The position numbers were made by a program, and so were the translations under genes. The notes under the pieces are model-generated. The model saw only the letters and a program-made list of their open reading frames with translations, was not told where the DNA came from and did not search any database. A stretch of 64,000 nt of DNA from Corallincola holothuriorum (lineage in GTDB: Bacteria > Pseudomonadota > Gammaproteobacteria > Enterobacterales > Neiellaceae): the NCBI RefSeq assembly GCF_003336225.1, contig NZ_QPID01000006.1, positions 168,207 to 232,206 on the forward strand, given 5' to 3'. Positions within the stretch are counted from its first letter, which is position 1, and every line of letters begins with the position of its first letter. Positions 17,079 through 25,137 of this stretch are shown in pieces.

Positions 17079-17801
17079 CTAATTTTCTATACCTGCTTGT
17101 GGTAACTCAGATTCATTTGTCACCTTAAAATGCGTCAGATCTATCGTGGCAGAATAGCCGACGTTTTGGCGTTGGTAGACGATGAATAATTGGTTGTCAG
17201 CTGTGACAGTGCTGCCCAGTACAATGTCGATATTTGAAAGGACCTCGGTGTAGTTACTCCCGTCGATATTCGATAACGCAATTGTCTGCATATCGGCGCT
17301 GCTAAGCTGCTCATCTTTATTGCTATCCTGTTTTATGACTTCGTACATCAAGGCTGAAACTGTCACCGCAACGGGCGCGTCGAGCGGCGAGCTATGGGAT
17401 AAGCTTTCACGACTTAGTAGGAGATAGTCATTGTGGGGTAGCAACCACTGTTTTCGGTTGCTGGTGGTGTCCATAAACAGGTAATTTCTTGTCGAAGATA
17501 ACGACTTACTGTAGCTAGCGCTATTGCGGCCTTGTAAAGAGTTAAGTGGTACAACTGCGTAATGAGAGTCAGAAATCACTGACATATGGCCGAATTTCCA
17601 GCTTTCTTCAATTTTCTCGCTGTCGTCGGATTCAATCTGCTCTTCAACATGAACAACATTGTGAACGGTGCGGTCTTGTGTGAGCTCGAATGCGACGATG
17701 ATAACCCCCACAAAGGTTGCCAAAATCACCGCAACACCAGCCAACGAAATCATGATGCCGTTAAAACGCCATATCCATTTAAAAAATTTACTCTCTTCCA
17801 T
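17079..17801 (-). CDS. Unknown single-pass membrane protein
   Basis: This 240-residue protein has one strong transmembrane helix near residues 13-38 (IMISLAGVAVILATFVGVII). The rest is a hydrophilic, largely beta-rich domain that is probably periplasmic. No family motif was recognised. The DSNKDEQLSSAD stretch resembles an EF-hand-like calcium loop and sits where YEVIKQ leads in, but this is suggestive only. The gene starts the unit that includes the downstream lipoprotein, and its product may share the envelope with it. Confidence 0.65.
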   Translation of the reverse strand: MEESKFFKWIWRFNGIMISLAGVAVILATFVGVIIVAFELTQDRTVHNVVHVEEQIESDDSEKIEESWKFGHMSVISDSHYAVVPLNSLQGRNSASYSKSLSSTRNYLFMDTTSNRKQWLLPHNDYLLLSRESLSHSSPLDAPVAVTVSALMYEVIKQDSNKDEQLSSADMQTIALSNIDGSNYTEVLSNIDIVLGSTVTADNQLFIVYQRQNVGYSATIDLTHFKVTNESELPQAGIEN

Positions 17802-17905
17802 GCGTGCTCAATCTAATTATTCAAAGCGTGGATGATTATAAACATAACGTTTTGATTGACTGTCGATTAATTAACTATTTTTGACCTATAACTTGTTACC
17901 TTGTA

Positions 17906-17946
17906 TTTCACAGGCATGGTCGCGGATGCTTCTTTTGCCTGTGAAA
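17906..17946. other. Long-loop hairpin between yghU and the membrane gene
   Basis: TTTCACAGGCA (17906-17916) and TGCCTGTGAAA (17936-17946) form a perfect 11-base inverted repeat around a 19-base loop. There is no T-run, so an intrinsic terminator is doubtful. It may be an RNA structure at the 3' end of yghU or a protein site. Confidence 0.4.
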
Positions 17947-17970
17947 GGGTTGGCGATTATGTCGCTCGTA

Positions 17971-18810
17971 TTAATCCAGATCTTTCGCTGAATGACGCTC
18001 AGGTACTTGCTCTTCTTCAGGACCCCATGTCAGGTTCACCCGTCTACCGCGTTTAACCGCGGGACGCTCACCTATCTCTGTCGCCCACCGCACTAGATGT
18101 TTGTAGGAACTGACTTGCAAGAACTCCTGCGCTTCGTAAAGGGTGCCGGTCACTAAAACGCCATACCAAGCGAACACGGCAATATCGGCAATAGTGTATT
18201 CATCACCACATAAATAGCGTCTTGAAGCCAACTGTTGGTCGAGCACATCAAGCTGCCGTTTCACTTCCATGGCGTAGCGGTTAATTGGATACTCGTACTT
18301 CTCCGGCGCGTAAGCATAGAAATGGCCAAAGCCACCCCCAAGAAACGGTGCTGAGCCCATTTGCCAAAAAAGCCACGACATACATTCAGTTCGCGTTGTT
18401 GTGTCTGTTGGTATGAGTGCACCGAATTTTTCAGCTAGATACACCATAATTGACCCCGATTCGAATACTCGAATTGGCGGTGTGGTACTCATATCCAGTA
18501 GAGCGGGGATTTTCGAGTTGGGGTTTACGGCGACAAAGCCACTACTGAACTGATCACCTTCCATGATATCTATTAGGAAAGCATCGTACTCTGCTTGTTC
18601 AATGCCAAGCGCCAGTAACTCTTCCAATAGAATCGTGACTTTTACGCCATTGGGGGTAGCCAATGAGTAGAGTTGGAGCGGGTGTTTGCCCACTGGCAGA
18701 TCTTTTTCATGGGTCGCTCCGGCAATAGGGCGATTGACGCTGGCAAATTTACCGCCACTGGCGTTATCCCAAGTCCAGACTTTCGGTGGGGTATAGCTTG
18801 TATCACTCAT
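17971..18810 (-). CDS. yghU: Glutathione-dependent disulfide-bond oxidoreductase YghU
   Basis: At 279 residues this has the length and order of the YghU/YfcG (Nu-class) glutathione transferases. A characteristic N-terminal extension (TPPKVWTWD, then KFASVNRPIAGATHEKDLPV) precedes the thioredoxin-like domain with QLYSLATPNGVKVTILLEEL. The C-terminal helical domain carries MGSAPFLGGGFGHFYAYAPEKYEYP. The E. coli protein binds two glutathiones and reduces organic hydroperoxides and disulfides in the cytoplasm. The ATG is preceded by TAGG. It is transcribed on the minus strand without close partners. Confidence 0.95.
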   Translation of the reverse strand: MSDTSYTPPKVWTWDNASGGKFASVNRPIAGATHEKDLPVGKHPLQLYSLATPNGVKVTILLEELLALGIEQAEYDAFLIDIMEGDQFSSGFVAVNPNSKIPALLDMSTTPPIRVFESGSIMVYLAEKFGALIPTDTTTRTECMSWLFWQMGSAPFLGGGFGHFYAYAPEKYEYPINRYAMEVKRQLDVLDQQLASRRYLCGDEYTIADIAVFAWYGVLVTGTLYEAQEFLQVSSYKHLVRWATEIGERPAVKRGRRVNLTWGPEEEQVPERHSAKDLD

Positions 18811-18935
18811 AATAGGCTACCTAATTGCGAAATCTTACCGTTAACAGCTCAACGAAAAATATGGCTTACTCATTCTTAAGTTTTGACTTTGGCATTTTTT
18901 GAACGAGTGTTCAAGGTTGTGAGGTGCGAAGCGAG

Positions 18936-19709
18936 TTAGGACTGCTTGATACCTTTAATCCGATATACCAATGGTACCTGCTGTTCTTTAAACAGAAGTT
19001 GGTAGCCTTTATCCTCGACATACTGAAGATCTGGCAGACAGTTGTAAGGACTGAATGGGGACTCTTCAAACTCTTCGACCTTGATCCCCGCTTTGACTAA
19101 CGCCGTAAATAGCTCTCCAAGTGAGTGGGCCCATACGGCTGTTGGCGATTTTTCTCCGCTACAGTTTTCTGTGTAGGTGCCTTCCTCTTCGACGTCTGGC
19201 TGTTGCTTAGGAAAGTAAGAGTAGCCCGAATACAGGTCTATGCAGGGATGGAACTCGATAAGGTGCAGCTCACCGTTATCTTTAAGTGCTTTGGCCACTG
19301 TTTCGGCCCAACGATCCAGATCGGGCAACCAACATAAAGCGCCATAGGAGGTGAATACAATATCAAACTGTTGCTGATTGGTATCGCCGAAAAGATAGAT
19401 ATCCTGATTAATAAAATGAGCGTTGAGCGCTAATTTACTTGCCAAGCTTCTAGCCTGACTTATCGCCACAGAGGACAGATCGACCCCCGTTACCTCTGCC
19501 CCCATTCTGGCCCAAGAAAGGGTGTCTAGGCCAAAGTGACACTGCAGGTGGAGTAAACTCTTATTGCTGACATTCCCCACATGAGCGAGCTCAATGGGGT
19601 TCAATGAGGAGTTACCTTTTAAAAAGCCTTCAACATCATAAAATTTGGAATCCACATGTACTTCTGTTCGTTTGTCCCAAGCGGCCTTGTTGAGAGCGAT
19701 GTAGTCCAT
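18936..19709 (-). CDS. Class I SAM-dependent methyltransferase
   Basis: The protein has about 257 residues from the ATG ending at 19709 (MDYIALNKAAWDKR); a TTG five codons upstream is in frame. The N-terminal YIALNKAAWDKRTEVH head is typical of a bacterial family that methylates small molecules. The SAM site is KSLLHLQCHFGLDTLSWARMG, in which His-Leu-Gln-Cys-His replaces the usual Asp-x-Gly-x-Gly, followed by VTGVDLS. The motif TSYGALCWLPDLDRWAETV follows. The substrate is unknown. The gene lies beside a small lipoprotein on the same strand, with no clear shared function. Confidence 0.85.
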   Translation of the reverse strand: MDYIALNKAAWDKRTEVHVDSKFYDVEGFLKGNSSLNPIELAHVGNVSNKSLLHLQCHFGLDTLSWARMGAEVTGVDLSSVAISQARSLASKLALNAHFINQDIYLFGDTNQQQFDIVFTSYGALCWLPDLDRWAETVAKALKDNGELHLIEFHPCIDLYSGYSYFPKQQPDVEEEGTYTENCSGEKSPTAVWAHSLGELFTALVKAGIKVEEFEESPFSPYNCLPDLQYVEDKGYQLLFKEQQVPLVYRIKGIKQS

Positions 19710-19787
19710 ACTATGTGATTCCAAGTGAGTTAAAGCAGATTTGGGTTAGTTATATTGCGTTGTTGACTCGTCATTGCGAGTGATAGG

Positions 19788-20228
19788 TCATAGTAACGTT
19801 AAACCAAATTGCTTTGCCATCTCTTCATTAATGCTGAATCTGACTTCATCACTATGGGATTCAATTAATTCGCTTTGTGCGGCGCTTTGATACAGATCGA
19901 CGGTGACCTGGTAGTTTCTATCATTTTCAATGGCCGAAAACTCTGGCGATTTCAATTGTTGCTGTGTCGCAAAATCGATTATGCCTAAATCGATAACAAG
20001 AGGGGCAGCTTTGTCTGCAGGGTTTTCAAAGGTTGCGATCACATACACTGGCGTGTTGAGCTCACTTCCCGCCACATAGGTCATGGCGTAGTAGATACCT
20101 CCTTTGGAGGAGAACACAAATCCACCACCTAAGGTATGCAGGTTTTTAGTAATATTGCGCGGTGGTAACGTATTACTGGCGCAGGCGACTAATACACTGA
20201 CGAGTAACCCAACGATTAGCTTTTTCAT
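19788..20228 (-). CDS. Small unknown lipoprotein
   Basis: The protein has about 146 residues from the ATG ending at 20228, chosen because AAGGA lies 8 bases upstream and the first residues (MKKLIVGLLVSVLVAC) form a classical lipoprotein signal. Cys16 is the predicted lipid site. The mature part is beta-rich (GGGFVFSSKGGIYYAMTYVA, then YVIATFENP). It resembles small outer-membrane-associated proteins in general shape, but no family is recognised. The context gives no function. Confidence 0.75.
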   Translation of the reverse strand: MKKLIVGLLVSVLVACASNTLPPRNITKNLHTLGGGFVFSSKGGIYYAMTYVAGSELNTPVYVIATFENPADKAAPLVIDLGIIDFATQQQLKSPEFSAIENDRNYQVTVDLYQSAAQSELIESHSDEVRFSINEEMAKQFGLTLL

Positions 20229-20630
20229 GCGTATTATCCTTCCTACGAACAGATTATTACTATTAGAGACTTTTACACTACTTGCTGGCTGAGTGTGTGA
20301 CCAGCTCCAACATATTGGTAGCGTCAATATTGTTATTTAGGTTGACTAAATTCTAAACGCTTTCAATCACATTTCTGTCATGTCGCAGCAAGTCATGAGC
20401 AATCTTGTTTTGAATCAATGACGGCACCGCCTGCGTGCTATTCAATGGCTCGACCTGCATTTCCGTCGATTACTGAGCCAAACAGTTGAAATTTTGGCGC
20501 TGTCATGGGAAGGTGCAGGCGCTTTTGTGTGAGGTTCTTCTGCTTTGTCCTGTTGTCCGCATTAGTTAAAAATTTAAATTGTTCATTTTTATTTTTGGCC
20601 GTTTTGGTCTTTTATCAGGGAAAGAGAGTT
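20229..20630. other. Intergenic region
   Basis: This 402-base gap separates the small lipoprotein (-) from the Pro/Glu-repeat lipoprotein (+). It is AT-rich towards the right end, ahead of the repeat gene. No gene, terminator or repeat was recognised. Confidence 0.35.
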
Positions 20631-21815
20631 TTGAACAACACTACATGGCAAATGCTGGTAGCGGGATTCAGTGCGTGTTTATTTGTGGCTTCGTGTGGCG
20701 GCGGAGGCGAAAGTACTGAGCCTACAGAGGTCATTGAAGCATCAGAAGTTGTTACGGCGGACGTTGAGCAAGAGGTCGTCGACACGCCTGTCGAAACAGC
20801 TCCAGAGCAACCGTTACAACCCGTTGAGCAGCCAGCTACCATTATACCGGAACTACCCGCATCCACCGTTCCAGAAACACCTTCAGAAATACCTGTGCAG
20901 CCACCTGCAAGTACAGGGAGCGTTCCTGTGCCAGTTTTGCCTCCTGCAGTGCCACAGCCTGAAAGCCCTACAGGTACCTTGCCTGTGCCATCGCCAGACC
21001 AACCCGTGGTGATTATTTCAAAGCCGGATGAACCTGCATTACCGGAAACGCCGCCTAGGGCAGAGCCGGAAGAACCTGTGTTACCGGAAACGCCGCCAGA
21101 GGTAGAGCCAGAGGAACCTGCATTACCGGAAACGCCGCCAGAGGTAGAGCCAGAGGAACCTGAGTTACCGGAAAAGCCGCCAGAGGTAGAGCCGGAAGAA
21201 CCTGCATTACCAGAAACGCCGCCGGGGGTAGAACCGGAGGAACCTGAGTTACCGGAAACGCCGCCAGAGGTAGAGCCAGAAGAACCCGAGTTACCGGAAA
21301 CGCCGCCGGGGGTAGAACCGGAGGAACCTGAGTTACCAGAAACGCCGCCAGGGGTAGAACCGGAGGAACCTGAGTTACCGGAAAGGCCGCCAGAGGTAGA
21401 GCCAGAGGAACCTGAATTACCGGAAGCACCTCCAGAAAGTGATCCCAATGAACCGGAGGATCTGCCTCCTGGTGACCAACCCGTTCCCAAGTTAGTCTGG
21501 AGTGCGCCAGCTACGCGAACTGACAGTAGCCCGTTAAAAGCATGGGAAGTGGATAAATATCAAGTCTGGTATGGACAGGAGAGAGAGAATCTTACTCTAC
21601 TTGACGAGGTGCCTGGTGGGCCGATGACAGTTGAGCTTGATGTGTCGAAACTTAAGCCTGGTTACTATTTCTTTGCAGTAACGGTGGTCGATGTGAATGC
21701 TCTTCAGAGTGAGCGTTCCGCGGTTATTTTAAAGAAAGTACCTGATGATTTATTACCCTCAAATGGCGAACCACTGCTCGCGAGTGAAGAAAGCCTGAGT
21801 AATACTAATTTATGA
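20631..21815 (+). CDS. Repeat-rich lipoprotein with Pro/Glu spacer and C-terminal FN3-like domain
   Basis: I chose the TTG at 20631 because AGAGAG lies just ahead and the product then starts with a lipoprotein signal (MLVAGFSACLFVASC, followed by GGGG). The frame is open back to 20505, but without a ribosome site. Residues about 30-130 are low-complexity Pro/Val/Glu. Ten repeats of the 14-residue unit EPxLPETPPxVEPE follow (bases 21030-21449). The last 100 residues (KLVWSAPATR, KYQVWYG, YYFFAVTVVD, SERSAVI) look like a fibronectin type III fold. It is probably a surface or periplasmic lipoprotein whose binding module is held off the membrane by a rigid polyproline arm. Only the layout is seen; the function is unknown. 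Confidence 0.8.
   Translation: MNNTTWQMLVAGFSACLFVASCGGGGESTEPTEVIEASEVVTADVEQEVVDTPVETAPEQPLQPVEQPATIIPELPASTVPETPSEIPVQPPASTGSVPVPVLPPAVPQPESPTGTLPVPSPDQPVVIISKPDEPALPETPPRAEPEEPVLPETPPEVEPEEPALPETPPEVEPEEPELPEKPPEVEPEEPALPETPPGVEPEEPELPETPPEVEPEEPELPETPPGVEPEEPELPETPPGVEPEEPELPERPPEVEPEEPELPEAPPESDPNEPEDLPPGDQPVPKLVWSAPATRTDSSPLKAWEVDKYQVWYGQERENLTLLDEVPGGPMTVELDVSKLKPGYYFFAVTVVDVNALQSERSAVILKKVPDDLLPSNGEPLLASEESLSNTNL
21030..21449 (+). repeat. Ten tandem 42-base units (Pro/Glu repeats)
   Basis: Ten in-frame copies of a 42-base unit encode EPxLPETPPxVEPE. Copies differ by silent and single-residue changes (for example T/K/R/A before PP, and E/G after it), which implies recent duplication and shuffling. 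It is coding, not CRISPR: the copies abut without spacers. Confidence 0.92.
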
Positions 21816-21818
21816 CCA

Positions 21819-22081
21819 GGGTCTGTTGACCTTTAGTGTATGAATTTTGTTCGAATGAAACACGTTTTGAGCAAGAAGTGAGCTACGTAGCTTAGCTATC
21901 TAAGTAAGTAGTGAATGACGCAGTTCAGAACGTGTTTCAAGGAACCTTTCGGGCAGCTTTTGCTGGCGATTTATGCTTCGTTATCGGCTATTTATTGAGA
22001 GCCACTCCACTTCACAGCCTCTGCCTCGTCTAAATCGTCAACAAGTTGCTGCAAAAACACACAGCAAAGGTCAATAGACAC
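21819..22081. mobile_element. MITE-like non-coding element
   Basis: The ends form imperfect terminal inverted repeats of about 24 bases (19 matching). The best core is GTCTGTTGACCTTT (21821-21834) against the complement of AAAGGTCAATAGAC (22066-22079). Inside is a second inverted repeat, TGAAACACGTTTTGA (21856-21870) with TCAGAACGTGTTTCA (21925-21939), around a palindrome AGCTACGTAGCT. No reading frame is present. The size (263 bases) and shape match MITEs moved by a transposase elsewhere. No target duplication was confirmed. It starts 3 bases after the repeat lipoprotein stop. Confidence 0.6.
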
Positions 22082-22107
22082 TAGATCATACTGAATAATG
22101 ATGGGTG

Positions 22108-22342
22108 ATGATTAGGAAAGTATTTGTTTGGCTGTGCGGCTATTTTTTGTTGCTTTCTGTAGTTACCCTAATCATTCGCCTTAGCGATCTTAGACGGAGA
22201 ATTGGTTTTTGAGCTCGACGCTGATGGATATGAGCGTACTAAATTAAATGGGGAGTATCTGCTGCTTTGGCCATTGCCTGATGGTTTTCTGCGCGCGGGT
22301 AGTGTGCCGTTTGTTGTTGATGAAACAGAGTTTGGCGGGTAA
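22108..22342 (+). pseudogene. Frameshifted small membrane protein gene
   Basis: From the ATG at 22108 the frame encodes a credible membrane anchor (MIRKVFVWLCGYFLLLSVV) and then stops after IRLSDLRRRIGF. A frame shifted by +1 carries a plausible continuation: LDGELVFELDADGYERT, then NGEYLLLWPLPDGFLRAGS and a stop at 22340-22342. Joining the two near 22180-22200 gives about 77 residues. It could be a decayed or mis-sequenced small gene. I do not recognise the family, and the case rests on composition only. Confidence 0.4.
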
Positions 22343-22388
22343 GGCGGTACGCCGTTCAGGGGCGAACTGACTGCCGTCGTTTTACTAA

Positions 22389-23767
22389 TCAGGCTAGTTG
22401 CCGTAGCCAGCGTTGTTGATTCAATCGCCAGATAAATACCACGGCTTTCGCGATCTCTTCCAGTGATATACCGATAAAAGCGCCTATGAGCCCGTACTCA
22501 AAGGTGATCCCTAGTAACCAAGCACTGGTGCTCCTACCAACAGAAAACATGCCAGCGTGATGTTCATGCTGCTGTAGGTGTCACCGCCCGATGTGAGAAT
22601 GGCTGGTACTACGGAATTTATCGCCGTGGCATACAGAGATATAGCCAAAATATAGATGCAGAACCGCGCGTTTTCCGCCGTGTCTGGTGCTATTTCGTAG
22701 AGCTGCAGAAACAAATCTGCGTCGATTAAAATAGCTGCTACCTAGAGTGTGGTCACCAGCAAGACAAGTTGAATACTGTGCTTAGATGCGATTTTTGCCC
22801 GCTGAAATTTTCCTTTGCCCAATATCTGACCGATCAGTATTTGTGATGCGCTATTTAGCCCCTCCATCGGTAGCATCAGTAGCGCTTTTAATGTGCGGAC
22901 GATTACGTATACGGCAAAGGCTTTGGCACCGATGGCGTTCATTACCACGGTGCAGAATACTCTGGCGCTTTGCCAGAAAAAGCCGTCTACTGACATAGGT
23001 AGGCTAATATGAAACACTTTCCCTAGCGCTGCGAAACTTGGTCTGTGCAACTGACCATGCCAGGGGCGTTTCTTACCTGCGGCCAGCCATAGTATGACGA
23101 TAGTCGCACCTGAACCGATGACGGCGGTGGATATTGCAGCACCGATATAACCCATCGGGGTAAATAGAGGCTCGCTAACCCCAGGAATAGCTGCGCCAAA
23201 TATCAGTAACCAGTTGCCAATAATGTTGAGTAGGTTAAAAGCGATGCTGATTTTTACTGGGGTACGGGTGTCGCCGGTGGATTGAAAGGCGCAGGAAAGG
23301 ATCGCACCGACAACCACAAACGGCATACTCCAGCCGATGATGCTTAAGTAATTGCCGGTAAGAGGAGCTACTGCTAAACCGTGCTGGGGGGCTTGCCACA
23401 TCTCTAGTGTCAGTATACTGGCCAGCCATTCTCCAGCGTTGATAAACAGCATTGCTATAAGTAAGCCACAAACTACACCGACTAAGCATAAGCTTGATAG
23501 TAGTGAACCGAGCTTTCTGTTCTGGCCTGAGCCATAGTATTGAGCCAGCAATACGGCACCACCGCCTTCAATCGCAGCTAATAGGATGTGGCAAAACAGG
23601 ATCAACTGGATCGCGTTACCCAAGGCAGCGATGACTTGTTCACCTAATTGGCCAACCATCAGTGCATCGACAAACGACATACTGGAAGCAAGCAGTGCTT
23701 GCACCATCAATGGCAAGGCCAAAGTGAAAAGCTGGCGGCTTTGTCGGGTCTTAATCGTGCGCAGCAT
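22389..23767 (-). pseudogene. MATE-family efflux transporter, broken twice
   Basis: The N-terminal 341 codons read as a normal MATE transporter, with RQLFTLALPLMVQALLASSM, VDALMVGQLGEQVIAALG and PMSVDGFFWQSARVFC. An in-frame TAG (22742-22744) then follows LVTTL. Beyond it the same frame continues the family sequence (VAAILIDADLFLQLYEIAPD to LLVGAPVLGY) until a frameshift near 22511-22514. A second frame supplies LGITFEYGLIGAFIGISLEE and the end RWLRQLA, with a stop at 22389-22391. The rebuilt length (about 460 codons) is normal for MATE. The start codon overlaps the upstream kinase gene by 17 bases, so the two were translationally coupled. Suppression of TAG is possible but would not mend the frameshift. 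Confidence 0.85.
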
Positions 23768-24848
23768 CGGCAGTGGTCTTTAGCAGTGCTACGACCGCTT
23801 GACGTAACTGTTTGCGGTGCTGCTTAACACCGTCTAGCAGGTAAGTTAGCCATTGTACGTGCTCTGCACACTCTTCATCAGAATTATCTGGTTCAAAGAA
23901 CTGCATATTATTAAGTAGCAGTAGCGCAGGCATCAACGGAAGAAAGGCTAACTCTTGATCAGTGAGATTGGCTGTCTGGCGATAGAGTGTAATGCACTCT
24001 TTTACTGCAATATTGATCGGTGCTTGCATCGCCTCGGTACCAGGTTGGAAATCTGGATTTTTGACCTTATCGCGCCATGTTTTCTGGATATAGAATGCGT
24101 CTATGATGCTGTTGATACACCACCAGATATCGAACAGTACAAGATCCCGGCGAATAAAATCGAAATCGCAGCAGCCCGTTATCTTTTCATTTTTGAAGAA
24201 CAGATTAAAACAGTGAAAATCACCGTGGATCATCTGTACCTGACAATTGGGAAGTAACTTATTTTCTACTTCTGGCCTGATTTCAGTTATCACAGCTCGA
24301 AGACGTGGCAATAGTGCCAATGCCTCTTTTACTGAGGTTTTTGTTTTAGCTGAATTTAATTTCAGTTCCAGGCTGTCTAACCATGCGAGTTGGCGGTCAA
24401 ATTGAAAGCTTTTAATCCGGTCGCTGTCTCGCTCAACAGGAAAAGTTGCGGCTGCACGATGAAAGGAACCCAATCCGCGCATTGTTTCGCTGACATGCCA
24501 AGGCTGTAAGGTGTCATTCCACTGGGGGGTTGAACCTTCAAAGACGCGGGTCATTAAGAACACAAAACCGTTATAACAGACCGTGTTTTCGCCGTTCGCC
24601 GCAGGTACCACTTCGGGGCAGGGCATCTGGTTAGTTTGTAGATGCTGGGAAAAATCAATTTCTAAAGCAATTCGTTCAGGGCTATTGTTTTTTAGACAAT
24701 TTTTTAGGTAGAAACGCCCCTGTTCAGTATCGAAACTGAACATCTCATTGGCCATAGAACAGAAGCTAATTGTAATGTCACCGAGAGGCTCTAGTTTGTA
24801 CTTCTCTAGGATGTAATGTAATCGGCCCTGAACCGGCTCGTATGGCAT
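23751..24848 (-). CDS. APH/ThrB2-like small-molecule kinase
   Basis: This 365-residue protein has the aminoglycoside phosphotransferase/choline kinase fold. The catalytic loop is MIHGDFHCFNLFF (HGDxHxxN), and the metal-binding segment GCCDFDFIRRD follows about 15 residues later. The N-lobe shows FYLKNCLKN with the ATP-binding Lys. It resembles homoserine kinase type II and the YihE/SrkA group, which phosphorylate metabolites or proteins in the cytoplasm, but the substrate cannot be told from the sequence. The stop overlaps the start of the MATE gene by 17 bases. A kinase-plus-exporter pair suggests handling of one compound, perhaps an antibiotic or amino alcohol, but the exporter is now broken. 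Confidence 0.85.
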   Translation of the reverse strand: MPYEPVQGRLHYILEKYKLEPLGDITISFCSMANEMFSFDTEQGRFYLKNCLKNNSPERIALEIDFSQHLQTNQMPCPEVVPAANGENTVCYNGFVFLMTRVFEGSTPQWNDTLQPWHVSETMRGLGSFHRAAATFPVERDSDRIKSFQFDRQLAWLDSLELKLNSAKTKTSVKEALALLPRLRAVITEIRPEVENKLLPNCQVQMIHGDFHCFNLFFKNEKITGCCDFDFIRRDLVLFDIWWCINSIIDAFYIQKTWRDKVKNPDFQPGTEAMQAPINIAVKECITLYRQTANLTDQELAFLPLMPALLLLNNMQFFEPDNSDEECAEHVQWLTYLLDGVKQHRKQLRQAVVALLKTTADAAHD

Positions 24849-25137
24849 GAGAATTCCTGACTAAGCAGCTGAGATAACAAGATATTAGCCGCCAGTCTAC
24901 CAGTGAAATTGTGGCTAGTTGAATTGGTTTTTGTGGGATTAGTCATTATCACAACGTTATGTCGCGATCGCCGACAACGAAACTGATAAAAGTTAAACTG
25001 AGTTTAGTGTTCGCCGATGCGGAAACGGAAAGCAAACTGCTCATTCCGTTAAGAACCTGAATTTATGTCGAGCCCCCTCCAAGGAGAGAGGGCGCGAACG
25101 TGGGGCTCAACTTTGTCGGTAATAACCTTGTCACTAT
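24849..25137. other. Intergenic region with a GC-rich hairpin
   Basis: The gap holds an inverted repeat GAGCCCC (25070-25076) / GGGGCTC (25102-25108) near the 3' end of ovoA. It lacks a T-run, so it is a doubtful terminator. The rest holds no recognised feature. Confidence 0.35.

Noticed and set aside
21030-21449. Tandem 42-base repeats as a CRISPR array
   Set aside because: Units abut without unique spacers and keep one reading frame in a protein gene.
20615-21490. Long minus-strand reading frame rich in Gly and Ser
   Set aside because: It mirrors the 42-base Pro/Glu repeats of the lipoprotein gene. GC-rich proline and glutamate codons read as Gly/Ser on the other strand. No ribosome site or family is visible.
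25070-25108. Hairpin as the ovoA terminator
   Set aside because: No T-run follows on the minus strand; it could be any repeat hairpin.
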